25,692 bases of DNA, taken from the NCBI GenBank assembly GCA_031285815.1, contig JAITVM010000205.1:1-25692 (forward strand), read 5' to 3'. A program made the position numbers and the translations under genes. This stretch comes from Clostridiales bacterium (GTDB lineage Bacteria; Bacillota; Clostridia; Lachnospirales; JAITVM01). The notes below the pieces were generated by a model. That model was not told where the DNA came from, made no database searches, and worked only from the letters and a program-made list of their open reading frames with translations. Of this stretch, positions 1 to 7,611 are shown piece by piece (the first letter of the stretch is position 1; each line of letters opens with the position of its first letter).

Positions 1-85
1 CGCTTAGATAAACTATTTTTATAATATTACGTATCTATATTTATTACAAGAGTATAATAATTATATAATTTATGAGGTGATATTA

Positions 86-943
86 ATGTATTGGGAAAGG
101 CGAGAACTAAAATCCAAGGCAAAACAAGTATTAAAGACAACTTATTTAACAACTTTTATAATTTGTTTAGTCTTACTAATTTTTGGCGGCAGCGTATTTT
201 TTGGAAGGTCAACGCACAATAATAACCGCCGTGACAGGGAACAATATTATTTTTCAGATGACCAGGTACATGAGTATTCAGGCGACGGGTTCTATATAGA
301 TAATGGAAATGGCGGGCGTGTTGAAAACTATCATGGGAATTCTGTAGGCGGTTTTTTCGGTAATGTAGCCGGCTCTATATTTAGTTTTATTTTTGCTATC
401 GGCACTTTAATCTTTGCTTTAATATATTTAGTAGTTAAAATTGTTATAGGCTATACTTTACAAATAGGTGCAACAAAATACCTGATAGAAACAGCGGGCG
501 GCAAATATAGCGATTTATCCGCACTTAGGTATGTATTTAAAGAAAAATCAGTTTTTAACGTTATAAAAACCATGTTCATAAGGGACTTATTTACTTTCCT
601 GTGGAGCCTATTGTTTGTAGTCCCAGGTATAATTAAATATTACCAATATTACATGGTCCCTTATATTTTGGCTGATAACCCAAATATAGAATATAACAGG
701 GCCCTTAGCCTTAGCAAAAAAATGACACAAGGCCACAAATGGAATATATTTGTTTTAGAGCTTTCATTTATCCTTTGGAACATTCTTGCCGGCATCATAC
801 CATTTAAAGTAGGCTTTGCGCTGTTGTGCCCATATGTTGAAGCTACAAAAGCCCAATTATACCTTGTATTAAGGGAAAATGCTTTAGGGGCATCTTTAAC
901 AGATAACGATGAGCTCCGTTTATCCGGCGTAGTTATTCAATAA
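86..943 (+). CDS. DUF975 family integral membrane protein
   Basis: This is a predicted polytopic membrane protein of about 285 residues. The N-terminus (MYWERRELKSKAKQVL) has the basic R-x-x-LK-x-x-AK pattern that opens DUF975 proteins. Hydrophobic segments follow at about 20-38 and 95-125, with several more in the C-terminal half. Between the first two segments lies a polar loop of about 60 residues, rich in Asn, Gly, Asp and Tyr and probably outside the membrane. The frame is open from a GTG at 77, but that GTG sits inside the ribosome site (GAGGTGA, 75-80), so the ATG at 86, five bases after it, is the likely start. The family's role is not established. It stands alone on the + strand and converges with the ABC transporter gene. 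AT-rich TATAAT-like boxes lie at 53-58 and 64-69 upstream, but I could not assign a -35 box. Confidence 0.82.
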   Translation: MYWERRELKSKAKQVLKTTYLTTFIICLVLLIFGGSVFFGRSTHNNNRRDREQYYFSDDQVHEYSGDGFYIDNGNGGRVENYHGNSVGGFFGNVAGSIFSFIFAIGTLIFALIYLVVKIVIGYTLQIGATKYLIETAGGKYSDLSALRYVFKEKSVFNVIKTMFIRDLFTFLWSLLFVVPGIIKYYQYYMVPYILADNPNIEYNRALSLSKKMTQGHKWNIFVLELSFILWNILAGIIPFKVGFALLCPYVEATKAQLYLVLRENALGASLTDNDELRLSGVVIQ

Positions 944-991
944 TAATTTACCCAAAAATAATTTAAAAATAATTTAATAATTGATAAAAAC

Positions 992-1025
992 GTAGCCACT
1001 ATCGGTTTTAGCCGGTAGTGGCTGC
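992..1025 (-). terminator. Rho-independent terminator of the radical SAM/ABC cassette
   Basis: A 14-bp stem (GCAGCCACTACCGG pairing with CCGATAGTGGCTAC, two G-T wobbles) closes a six-base loop and is followed on the - strand by GTTTTTATC. The stop codon of the ABC transporter gene lies in the hairpin, so the stem also encodes the last few residues. On the + strand the T-run is poor, so it serves the + strand DUF975 gene less well. Confidence 0.88.
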
Positions 1026-2648
1026 ATCTATTTCTATAATTTCGTCGGCTATTTCAATAAAATCATAATCGTGCGAAATTATAATGATAATTTTATCATT
1101 TTTGAGGCTTTTAATAATATTAAGAAGTTCATATGTGCTTGATTTATCCATAGCCGTAGAAGGTTCGTCTAAAATCAAGAGGCCTGAATTTTTTAATAGT
1201 GCCCGAAGGATTGAAACCTTCTGAAGCTCACCCCCTGATAGCTCTGATATGCTTTTAAATATATGCTCCCGTATATCAAAAGATGTTGATAAATACAAGT
1301 TTTCAATATTCAAACCCTTGATTAGCCTAAGTAAACCGTCTGAATCTTTAATTTCTATTACTTGGTTAAGATTTTCAAAAACTGTAGTGTTTTCGAATCT
1401 GGGTTTTTGTAGTGCAACAGAAATTTTATTTTTTCTCAGGTCATAAATATCAATTTCAGCCAAACTCTTCGGCCCATATTTGACAACCCCTTTATAATTA
1501 TTATAAATACCTATTACGATATTCAATAAAGTGGTTTTTCCGGCACCATTCCTCCCTGTGATACAATAAATCCTATTTTTAATAAATTCCAGATTTTTAA
1601 ACCTAATATTACATTGGTTGCCGGCTAACTCATTAAAACTAAAAGCAACATTATTTACAGATAAAGAATCGATTGACTCAATTTTGAAATTACCAACCGG
1701 CTCAATTTCCATATCAAGCAATTCTTTTACCCTTATATAAGAACTTTTAGTTTTATGGTATTCTTTCGTATAGTTTATATAATATTTTAATGTCCCAACG
1801 AAAGCCATAAAATAAGTTTGTATTAAAAGAAAGTTACCGATAGTTGATTTACCGTTCATTACCTTGAGGCTAAAATAAATTAAAAATATACTTTGGTAAA
1901 TAAATATAATAATATTATCCATACCATTTAATAGCGCAAAAAACTTATTTAAGCTTAAAATCTTATGCAGCAGCTTATGGTATTGGTTTAGTATCAAATT
2001 TTCGCTTAATTCAAAGCCAACATCAACTTTGATAACCTCATTTGTTTCAAACTGGGAATTTACAGTATTGAAATAAATATTCTGCTGCTCAAGAAATTCA
2101 GTATTTTTTTTGAATATAGGTTTTTGTAAATTAAGATATGCAAGTATATATATGGGCGCAAATATCAGCATTGCTATGAAAACATTAAGGTCTATAGTTA
2201 GTATTATGAATAGGGATATTATGAATTTTAAGGAATTTGTTATTATAGCAGGAAAATTATTTATAAAAAAAATGGCTAAATTATTTGAATCCTGATTAAT
2301 TCTTGAATTTAAATAGCTTGGAGGGAATTTTTTAAATTCAAGCAAGGGTATTTTCTGCATATGCTTTATTAAATCAAAATTTAAACTGAAACTAAGCCCT
2401 GTTTGGTACTTAGTACAAAATATACTAAAAATATACCCAAATACAATGCTCAGAATATTTAAAAAAACAATTTTGATTATAATTTCAAATAATAAAATTT
2501 CAGTATTACTATTTGTTATTATATTAATCAATTGGCTGTTATATATCGGGCTAATGATTGAAATTAACGAAAGGGTGCCCGACAGCAGAAATAAAATAAA
2601 TATTTTAGCCTTATCAGAATAAGCATATTTTAAAATGAACTTTATCAT
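1008..2648 (-). CDS. ABC transporter, fused membrane and ATP-binding domains (probable peptide exporter)
   Basis: This 546-residue half-transporter exports a substrate using ATP. Its membrane domain (about residues 1-300) has hydrophobic helices near 15-35, 55-78, 130-172 and 245-290. The ATP-binding domain follows, with Walker A GRNGAGKTT (365-373), Q-loop Gln near 414, signature LSGGE (470-474), Walker B LLILDEP (490-496) and an H-loop ISHD. There is no N-terminal C39 peptidase domain, so any leader removal would need another protease. The ATG at 2648 follows GAGG at eight bases, and that ribosome site lies in the last codons of the small Cys-rich gene. Translation of the two genes is therefore probably linked. 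Together with the upstream radical SAM enzyme, this suggests export of a modified peptide. The substrate is inferred; a multidrug or lipid exporter cannot be excluded. Confidence 0.9.
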   Translation of the reverse strand: MIKFILKYAYSDKAKIFILFLLSGTLSLISIISPIYNSQLINIITNSNTEILLFEIIIKIVFLNILSIVFGYIFSIFCTKYQTGLSFSLNFDLIKHMQKIPLLEFKKFPPSYLNSRINQDSNNLAIFFINNFPAIITNSLKFIISLFIILTIDLNVFIAMLIFAPIYILAYLNLQKPIFKKNTEFLEQQNIYFNTVNSQFETNEVIKVDVGFELSENLILNQYHKLLHKILSLNKFFALLNGMDNIIIFIYQSIFLIYFSLKVMNGKSTIGNFLLIQTYFMAFVGTLKYYINYTKEYHKTKSSYIRVKELLDMEIEPVGNFKIESIDSLSVNNVAFSFNELAGNQCNIRFKNLEFIKNRIYCITGRNGAGKTTLLNIVIGIYNNYKGVVKYGPKSLAEIDIYDLRKNKISVALQKPRFENTTVFENLNQVIEIKDSDGLLRLIKGLNIENLYLSTSFDIREHIFKSISELSGGELQKVSILRALLKNSGLLILDEPSTAMDKSSTYELLNIIKSLKNDKIIIIISHDYDFIEIADEIIEIDAATTG

Positions 2649-2651
2649 CTG

Positions 2652-2858
2652 TTATTCCTCAAGGGCCCTACCACCTGGGCTACAACCTAAAAGAAAGCAA
2701 GATGTGTTTATAATTTCCTTTAGGTTTATCCTACTGAAATCAGAATTTGACTCAAAGAAGATTGCCTGGTAGCACTCTTCAAAATGGCATGAACAATTAG
2801 AAGAATCCGTGCAATTTAACAAGTTAATTGTTGGTTCAATCAAATATTTCATTCTCAA
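2652..2858 (-). CDS. Small Cys-rich protein, candidate RiPP precursor
   Basis: I do not recognise a named family with confidence. The best start is the TTG at 2858, six bases after a strong AAGGGGGTG ribosome site (68 residues). The ATG at 2852 (66 residues) is an alternative. The frame stays open to a TTG at 2891, but that would put the ribosome site inside the gene. Counted from the ATG, the protein starts MKYLIEPT and has six cysteines at 14, 20, 22, 27, 52 and 57. They form one cluster (C-x5-C-x-C-x4-C) and a C-terminal pair (SCFLLGCSPGGRALEE). There is no signal peptide or membrane helix. It sits between a radical SAM/SPASM enzyme and an ABC exporter in one transcript, which is typical of a precursor for thioether-bridged peptides. 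The MKYLIEPT opening resembles, from memory, leaders of Clostridial Cys-rich RiPPs. It could instead be an accessory protein. Confidence 0.6.
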   Translation of the reverse strand: MRMKYLIEPTINLLNCTDSSNCSCHFEECYQAIFFESNSDFSRINLKEIINTSCFLLGCSPGGRALEE

Positions 2859-2896
2859 AATACACCCCCTTATAGCAATTTGACGAAACAAATTTA

Positions 2897-4198
2897 TTAC
2901 CCGGCAGATGTTTTTGTCAGTTCGTCAACTAGGCCTGTAAGATAATTCCCAATATTATATTTATAGATGTTACACCTTTCTACCCCATCAAGCCTTTTAC
3001 GTGGGCAGCCCCCCATACAAAATGGGAGGAATTTGCATTCAGAGCACAGTTCATCTTCAGTAGGGTCGTATAAAGCATAGTCTAGTAATATGGCATTAGG
3101 TGTTAATGTTAACATATTTTTAATGTTCCCAATGCAATAACCCTCGAGGCCAATATCATTCCAACACTTGCAAAGGTCGCCGTTAGGGGCTATAATCATT
3201 GAATTCAGCGCATCTGCCCCGCATGCCCGGCCAATAGGGGTAGGGTAGCCCTGCATAACAATTTGTTGCGTATTTTTTGAAAGGCTATTTTTGAATTTTT
3301 TATTTATTTCAGAAAACCTGCTTGTTTCAAAACATTTATCTTCCCCATATCTGCCATTGGCATTATCAACCCTCCCCAAATAGGGATGCACATTAGGGTC
3401 AAACCCACTAAATATTTTGAACATATTAGAAAGTTGGCCCTCATTAGCTTTATCTAGGTTGATTCTTAAATTTATTAAATTCAAGAATTTTGAAGATTTT
3501 TTAATATTGGAAACTATAGTATCAAAAGTACCTTCACCATTTACTAATTTTCTTCTTTCATCATGTATTTCCTTTGGGCCGTCAATAGTTATTTGAATTT
3601 GGCTTACCTTCAAAGAATTTAATTTTTTAGCGAGGCCTTCTGTCATCAAGTAGCCATTGGTAATCATTGATGCATCATATTTTACGTTATTCTCATTACA
3701 TATTTTTATTATCCTTTCAGATAATGGTTCAACCACATCCATGGCTAAAGTTGGTTCACCACCATACCAGGCAATGTATAAGCTATCAATAAATTTTATA
3801 TGGTTTTCGATTAATTGGATAACTGAGCCTTGCACATCTGCATCCATTTTCTGATATTTATCTAAAGTACTTTCATAGCAATATATACATCTGAAATTAC
3901 ACCCCAGGGTAGGGGCAATTGTTAAACCAAGCCCATTTGTATTGTATCTGGAAATTAATTGCCGATATTTCAGAATTTTTTTTTCGTCAATACTATCTTC
4001 AACAATAAACCTGCCATGATGCAACTCGTTAGCAAATTTATTGCCGAGCTGATTAATTTCCCCTTTTTCAAAACGCATTAGTTCTTCAAAATCACTTTTA
4101 TCTATTAACGCAAGTGCACAGGTTACTGCGTTAAAAGCAATTATTGAATCTGGGTCGCCTTTTTTATTGTAAAAAAAATTATATTTCGATAATTTCAC
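2897..4198 (-). CDS. Radical SAM/SPASM protein, probable peptide maturase
   Basis: This 433-residue enzyme has the radical SAM cluster motif C100-x3-C104-x2-C107 (GCNFRCIYCYE), a GGEP motif at 146-149 and a C-terminal SPASM domain for auxiliary iron-sulfur clusters. SPASM-region cysteines lie at 326, 343, 345, 355, 385, 388, 394, 398 and 409. About 90 residues precede the radical SAM core, as in peptide maturases that carry a precursor-recognition domain. The fold itself cannot be confirmed here. SPASM enzymes of this layout install thioether or carbon-carbon links in peptides (sactipeptides, ranthipeptides), and some mature protein enzymes instead. The GTG at 4198 follows GAGGGGG at seven bases. 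It is the first gene of a three-gene unit with the Cys-rich small protein and the ABC exporter, which supports a RiPP role. An anaerobic sulfatase-maturase role is less likely because no sulfatase lies nearby. Confidence 0.87.
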   Translation of the reverse strand: MKLSKYNFFYNKKGDPDSIIAFNAVTCALALIDKSDFEELMRFEKGEINQLGNKFANELHHGRFIVEDSIDEKKILKYRQLISRYNTNGLGLTIAPTLGCNFRCIYCYESTLDKYQKMDADVQGSVIQLIENHIKFIDSLYIAWYGGEPTLAMDVVEPLSERIIKICNENNVKYDASMITNGYLMTEGLAKKLNSLKVSQIQITIDGPKEIHDERRKLVNGEGTFDTIVSNIKKSSKFLNLINLRINLDKANEGQLSNMFKIFSGFDPNVHPYLGRVDNANGRYGEDKCFETSRFSEINKKFKNSLSKNTQQIVMQGYPTPIGRACGADALNSMIIAPNGDLCKCWNDIGLEGYCIGNIKNMLTLTPNAILLDYALYDPTEDELCSECKFLPFCMGGCPRKRLDGVERCNIYKYNIGNYLTGLVDELTKTSAG

Positions 4199-4290
4199 TA
4201 CTAATCCCCCTCGTATATAATGTTTAAAAAGATAAGGGTCATAGGTGGTTCGAGAATAAATACAAACTTTGATTATTAAAACCCAATCAT

Positions 4291-4319
4291 ATTATACCCG
4301 ATTAGGAAAAATTTGTATA
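4291..4319 (-). promoter_or_regulatory. Sigma-A type promoter of the radical SAM/Cys-rich/ABC cassette
   Basis: On the - strand a perfect -10 box TATAAT (4296-4291) lies 17 bases after TATACA (4319-4314, four of six matches to TTGACA). The expected start of transcription leaves a leader of about 85 bases before the radical SAM gene. I see no small gene in this leader. Confidence 0.6.
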
Positions 4320-4389
4320 CAATTAAATGAAACGCCCTAGCATTACAGTTGTACATATGGAACACAAAAGAAAGAACGGGTTTTATTTT

Positions 4390-6501
4390 TTATATTAATG
4401 GGCTAATTTTCCCTTTACAAAATAAATTAAGCCTATGGAGCGCCCTTGTGCATGCAATATATAATAATTTTTTATCGTCTTCCGTATAATAATTCCTTTC
4501 ATCTGCATCACAAACTAAAACGGCGTCAAACTCCAGGCCTTTAGACATATATACGGGTATTGCAAACACCCCGGTTAAATCCTCTGTGCTCCCTCTCTTG
4601 ATCAATTTAAGCCCCACCCTATCTTTTAAAGAGCCGAATAAATTAATGGCGCCCTTCTCAGTCTTACAGATTAAGCCAATCGACTTATACCCCTTTTCTA
4701 AACAGGCTTGGGTTTCTAAAACTATGCTGTCAATAAAATCATTTTGCCCATCAAACACATACGCTTTAGGCTTTTCCCCTTCGCGGTTAAAACTCTTGAC
4801 ATCTATGCTCTTCCCAATAAATTTCGAACTAAAGTTAAAAATTTCATTTGTACTACGGAAGCTTTTATCCATAGTAACCAGGGTTGCCCGTTTTTTATTT
4901 AAAATCGTACTAATTTGGCTATATAATGATATATCTTCCTGCTTCTCTAATGTTTGGTTAATATCGCCCAATACCGTATATTTAGCATTTGGGAACAGCA
5001 AATTAAATATTTCGTAATGTATTGGGTAATAATCCTGTGCCTCATCAACTACTACCTGTTTTATATGCCTAAAGGCATCAACCCTGTTCATTTTTAAGCT
5101 AAACAATGCAATTGCGGCAGAATCGTCATAGTGCAAAAAATCAGAGGCTAAATTTTCTTGGGTATAAATAAAAATACCATCAATATTATTTGGCAAGCTT
5201 AGGCCTTCAGTTAAGGCATAAAAATAACCCCGGTCATCAAATAATTTTCTAAAAAGCGCCAAGGCATCCAGTTCAGTAAATTTTTGTACCTCTTTTTTCA
5301 GTATTTGGTACCCTTCCCTATTTTCATGCCCACGGGCCAATTCTAAAATATATTCTTCCAATTGTTTTAACTTGACACCTAAAGGCGAGCTTTTTCTGCT
5401 GTTTAAAACTTTTTCTTTTAATATGCTTTTTTCGGCTATACATCCGCCGGCAAAATAAATATCTGTAAATTCTATATGCTTTGTAGGCAAATCTTCAATA
5501 AACCGGTTTAAAATTTCAGAAAACACCGGCGAGGTTTTAAACTGTATGCTAGCCTTCATAATATCGCGGCCTTTATCTGCATTGATCAGATTTTCTAAAA
5601 ATTCATCCCTGGATTGCAAGCGTTTATCCTGTAATATATCCGCCAACAATTCTTCCAGCACAGCGGTTAGGACGTTATCTTCGCCAAGTTCAGGCAATAC
5701 ATTTGAGATATACTGGCCGAATAGGCTGTTGGGGGATATAATCATTATATTATTAGCGGAAAGTTTTGAAGATAGGCCTTGATACATAAGGTAAGCCGCA
5801 CGGTGGAGTGCGACAGATGTTTTCCCGCTACCGGCTACACCCTGTACCATCATTAAATCATTCTCCATATCCCTAATAACGGTATCTTGTTCTTTCTGTA
5901 TTGTCTCCACTATAGTTTTCATCTTCGTAGATGTGTTCTGCGACAATACTTTCCTTAAAAATTCATCAATGACCTGGACATCCGCATCAAAAAAATATTC
6001 CAAAACCCCGTTATTTATTTCATATTGGCGTTTAAGGCCAAGTTCACCGCTGACCATGCCACCAGGTGAATCATAATATGCCGGCCCCATCACAAACCGG
6101 TAAAAAACCCCGGCTACCGGCGACCTCCAGTCATAAACAAATATCTCATAAGAATTATCTTTCATTAACTGGGCCCGGCCTATATATATTTTCTCAAAAA
6201 CTTCATCATCTTCAAATTTAAAATCTATCCGTGCAAAATAAGGCGATTTAATTATGTTTTCTAATATTGCTATCCGCCCTTCTGTAGCTTCATAATCTGC
6301 AATCTTATCTATAACAGGGTTAGCATATTGGCTAAGGGCGGCCAAAGCCTCAAAACCGTCGCTGCCCCATAATCCTTGAATTGAATGCTGCGTATTTTCA
6401 CGTAATTCTTGTTTAGCAGAAATAATAGCCGATTTATTTTCCACATTGCTTTCTTTAGCTTTAACTAACTGGCTTTCTGCTAATTCTAGGGTTTGCCTCA
6501 A
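4390..6501 (-). CDS. helD: HelD-like UvrD/Rep-family helicase (RNA polymerase recycling factor)
   Basis: HelD proteins are superfamily 1 ATPases that pull stalled RNA polymerase off DNA. This one has Q-motif residues near 202, Walker A GVAGSGKT (221-228), a Walker B VVDEAQDY, a GDINQT motif, the late motif YMSKGLEFDAVLV and the closing YIACTRA motif. The DWRSPVAG element (124-131), common in HelD-type proteins, separates it from UvrD and PcrA. The N-terminal Lys/Glu-rich stretch should form the coiled coil that enters the polymerase. The coordinates use TTG at 6501, the first canonical start, giving 703 residues against about 770 in Bacillus subtilis HelD. The frame and coiled-coil character continue upstream (SELEFEKERL), so the true start is probably earlier. 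A GGGGTGG ribosome site lies six bases before an in-frame ATA at 6543-6541. A weak extended -10 (TGGTATGTT, about 6591-6583) may be its promoter. Confidence 0.88.
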   Translation of the reverse strand: MRQTLELAESQLVKAKESNVENKSAIISAKQELRENTQHSIQGLWGSDGFEALAALSQYANPVIDKIADYEATEGRIAILENIIKSPYFARIDFKFEDDEVFEKIYIGRAQLMKDNSYEIFVYDWRSPVAGVFYRFVMGPAYYDSPGGMVSGELGLKRQYEINNGVLEYFFDADVQVIDEFLRKVLSQNTSTKMKTIVETIQKEQDTVIRDMENDLMMVQGVAGSGKTSVALHRAAYLMYQGLSSKLSANNIMIISPNSLFGQYISNVLPELGEDNVLTAVLEELLADILQDKRLQSRDEFLENLINADKGRDIMKASIQFKTSPVFSEILNRFIEDLPTKHIEFTDIYFAGGCIAEKSILKEKVLNSRKSSPLGVKLKQLEEYILELARGHENREGYQILKKEVQKFTELDALALFRKLFDDRGYFYALTEGLSLPNNIDGIFIYTQENLASDFLHYDDSAAIALFSLKMNRVDAFRHIKQVVVDEAQDYYPIHYEIFNLLFPNAKYTVLGDINQTLEKQEDISLYSQISTILNKKRATLVTMDKSFRSTNEIFNFSSKFIGKSIDVKSFNREGEKPKAYVFDGQNDFIDSIVLETQACLEKGYKSIGLICKTEKGAINLFGSLKDRVGLKLIKRGSTEDLTGVFAIPVYMSKGLEFDAVLVCDADERNYYTEDDKKLLYIACTRALHRLNLFCKGKISPLI

Positions 6502-6644
6502 TCTTTCCTTTTCAAATTCAAGCTCTGATAAATTCCCTTCTATAGTAAACCACCCCGTATCTTGTATTTTGCAAATAAGTCTAACATACCACTAAATAAA
6601 AAAACAGTCTTGTAGTTGCTGCCCCGGCATGGTAAAATAAACTT

Positions 6645-6688
6645 AGCGGGGGTTAGTATAAAATATTTATCACAGCCCCGCTTTTTTT
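6645..6688. terminator. Hairpin with T-run between rsmA and helD
   Basis: AGCGGGG (6645-6651) pairs perfectly with CCCCGCT (6676-6682), with a small inner ATAAA/TTTAT stem. The + strand side carries a run of seven T. On the - strand, the direction of rsmA, the stem is followed by the weaker AAGTTTATTTT. It probably ends the rsmA transcript. The better T-run on the + strand faces no obvious + strand gene. Confidence 0.6.
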
Positions 6689-6696
6689 GTAGTGTT

Positions 6697-7563
6697 TTAT
6701 ATATTAATAGCATTAGTGAAACAATTCCCAAGCATAGCAAAATCTTCTAAGCTAAATTTCTCGCCCCTCACTTCTGGGCTAAAACCAGCCGCATTAATTA
6801 TTTCAGATATTTTTTCTTTTGTAAAACCAAACCCGCCTTGATTATAAATGGCGTTTAATAAAGTTTTGCGCCTTTGGTTAAATACCATCCTAATTAATTC
6901 AAACATAAGCTTATCGTCTGCAGACAAAACCGGCGGGCACTTATATATATCAATCCGCACCACCGCAGAATCTATATTCGGGCGTGGCAAAAAACAATTC
7001 CTTGGCACATTGGCCGCTAAATACGGGCGGCCATAATAATTTATCGCTAAGGTAAGCGCCCCATAATCTTTTGTGCCCGGTTTCGCTTTCATACGGTTAG
7101 CAACTTCTTTTTGCACCATAACGGTCATAGATTTAACCCCCAGCTTGCCCTCTAAAAACCCCATGATAATAGGCGTAGTAATATAATATGGCAAATTGGC
7201 TACCACCTTGATATCTTTATCAGGGAACTGGTTTATAATTGAATTTATATCAACTTTCAAAACATCTTGGTTTATTATTTCCAAGTTATCAAAATTTTTT
7301 AAATTATCTTCTAAAATAGGGATAAGGCTTTTGTCAATCTCAATTGCATAGACTTTATGCGCATAATTTAAAAGCTCCTCTGTTAACGAGCCAACCCCCG
7401 GGCCTATTTCTATTACTACATCATTCTTGCTTATCTCTGCAGAATTAATTATTTTATCCAAAACATGGCCGTCAATCAAAAAATTCTGCCCAAAATTTTT
7501 CTTTATTACAAAATTATATTTATCAACAATTTCTTTAGTCCGCTTGTATGAAGCTATCCTCAA
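6697..7563 (-). CDS. rsmA: 16S rRNA (adenine1518/1519-N6) dimethyltransferase RsmA (KsgA)
   Basis: RsmA dimethylates two adjacent adenines in the 3' hairpin of 16S rRNA late in small-subunit assembly, using S-adenosylmethionine. The 288 residues are the normal length. Visible motifs are the N-terminal KKNFGQNFLID (21-31), the cofactor loop VIEIGPGVGSLT (50-61), an acidic cofactor residue in YAIEID, and the catalytic NLPYY (123-127). Further on, the arginine-rich FNQRRKTLLNA element contacts rRNA. The start is TTG at 7563, eight bases after GGGAGGG. It lies 48 bases downstream of the WYL-domain gene without a visible terminator, so it may be co-transcribed with the WYL pair. A hairpin follows its stop codon. 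It is chromosomal housekeeping and not an Erm resistance methylase: the length, sequence and lack of a leader peptide fit RsmA. Confidence 0.95.
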   Translation of the reverse strand: MRIASYKRTKEIVDKYNFVIKKNFGQNFLIDGHVLDKIINSAEISKNDVVIEIGPGVGSLTEELLNYAHKVYAIEIDKSLIPILEDNLKNFDNLEIINQDVLKVDINSIINQFPDKDIKVVANLPYYITTPIIMGFLEGKLGVKSMTVMVQKEVANRMKAKPGTKDYGALTLAINYYGRPYLAANVPRNCFLPRPNIDSAVVRIDIYKCPPVLSADDKLMFELIRMVFNQRRKTLLNAIYNQGGFGFTKEKISEIINAAGFSPEVRGEKFSLEDFAMLGNCFTNAINI

Positions 7564-7611
7564 AAAAATTACCCTCCCGTTAAAAGTTTGGTTACTTTAT
7601 TTATTATTAAG

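Noticed and set aside
4199..4389. A search for a precursor peptide gene upstream of the radical SAM gene. A 26-codon frame (MYNCNARAFHLIV...) exists on the - strand.
   Set aside because: It has no ribosome site, has only one Cys and runs across the -10 box of the promoter, so it would not be transcribed.
4586..5017. A 143-codon open frame on the + strand inside helD.
   Set aside because: It is antisense to a gene with clear helicase motifs, has no plausible ribosome site or family, and its composition fits a shadow frame.
6540..6740. A 66-codon - strand frame spanning the rsmA end and the helD leader.
   Set aside because: It overlaps rsmA out of frame and runs through a hairpin. Only its last 15 codons are of interest, as a possible upstream mini-ORF of helD.
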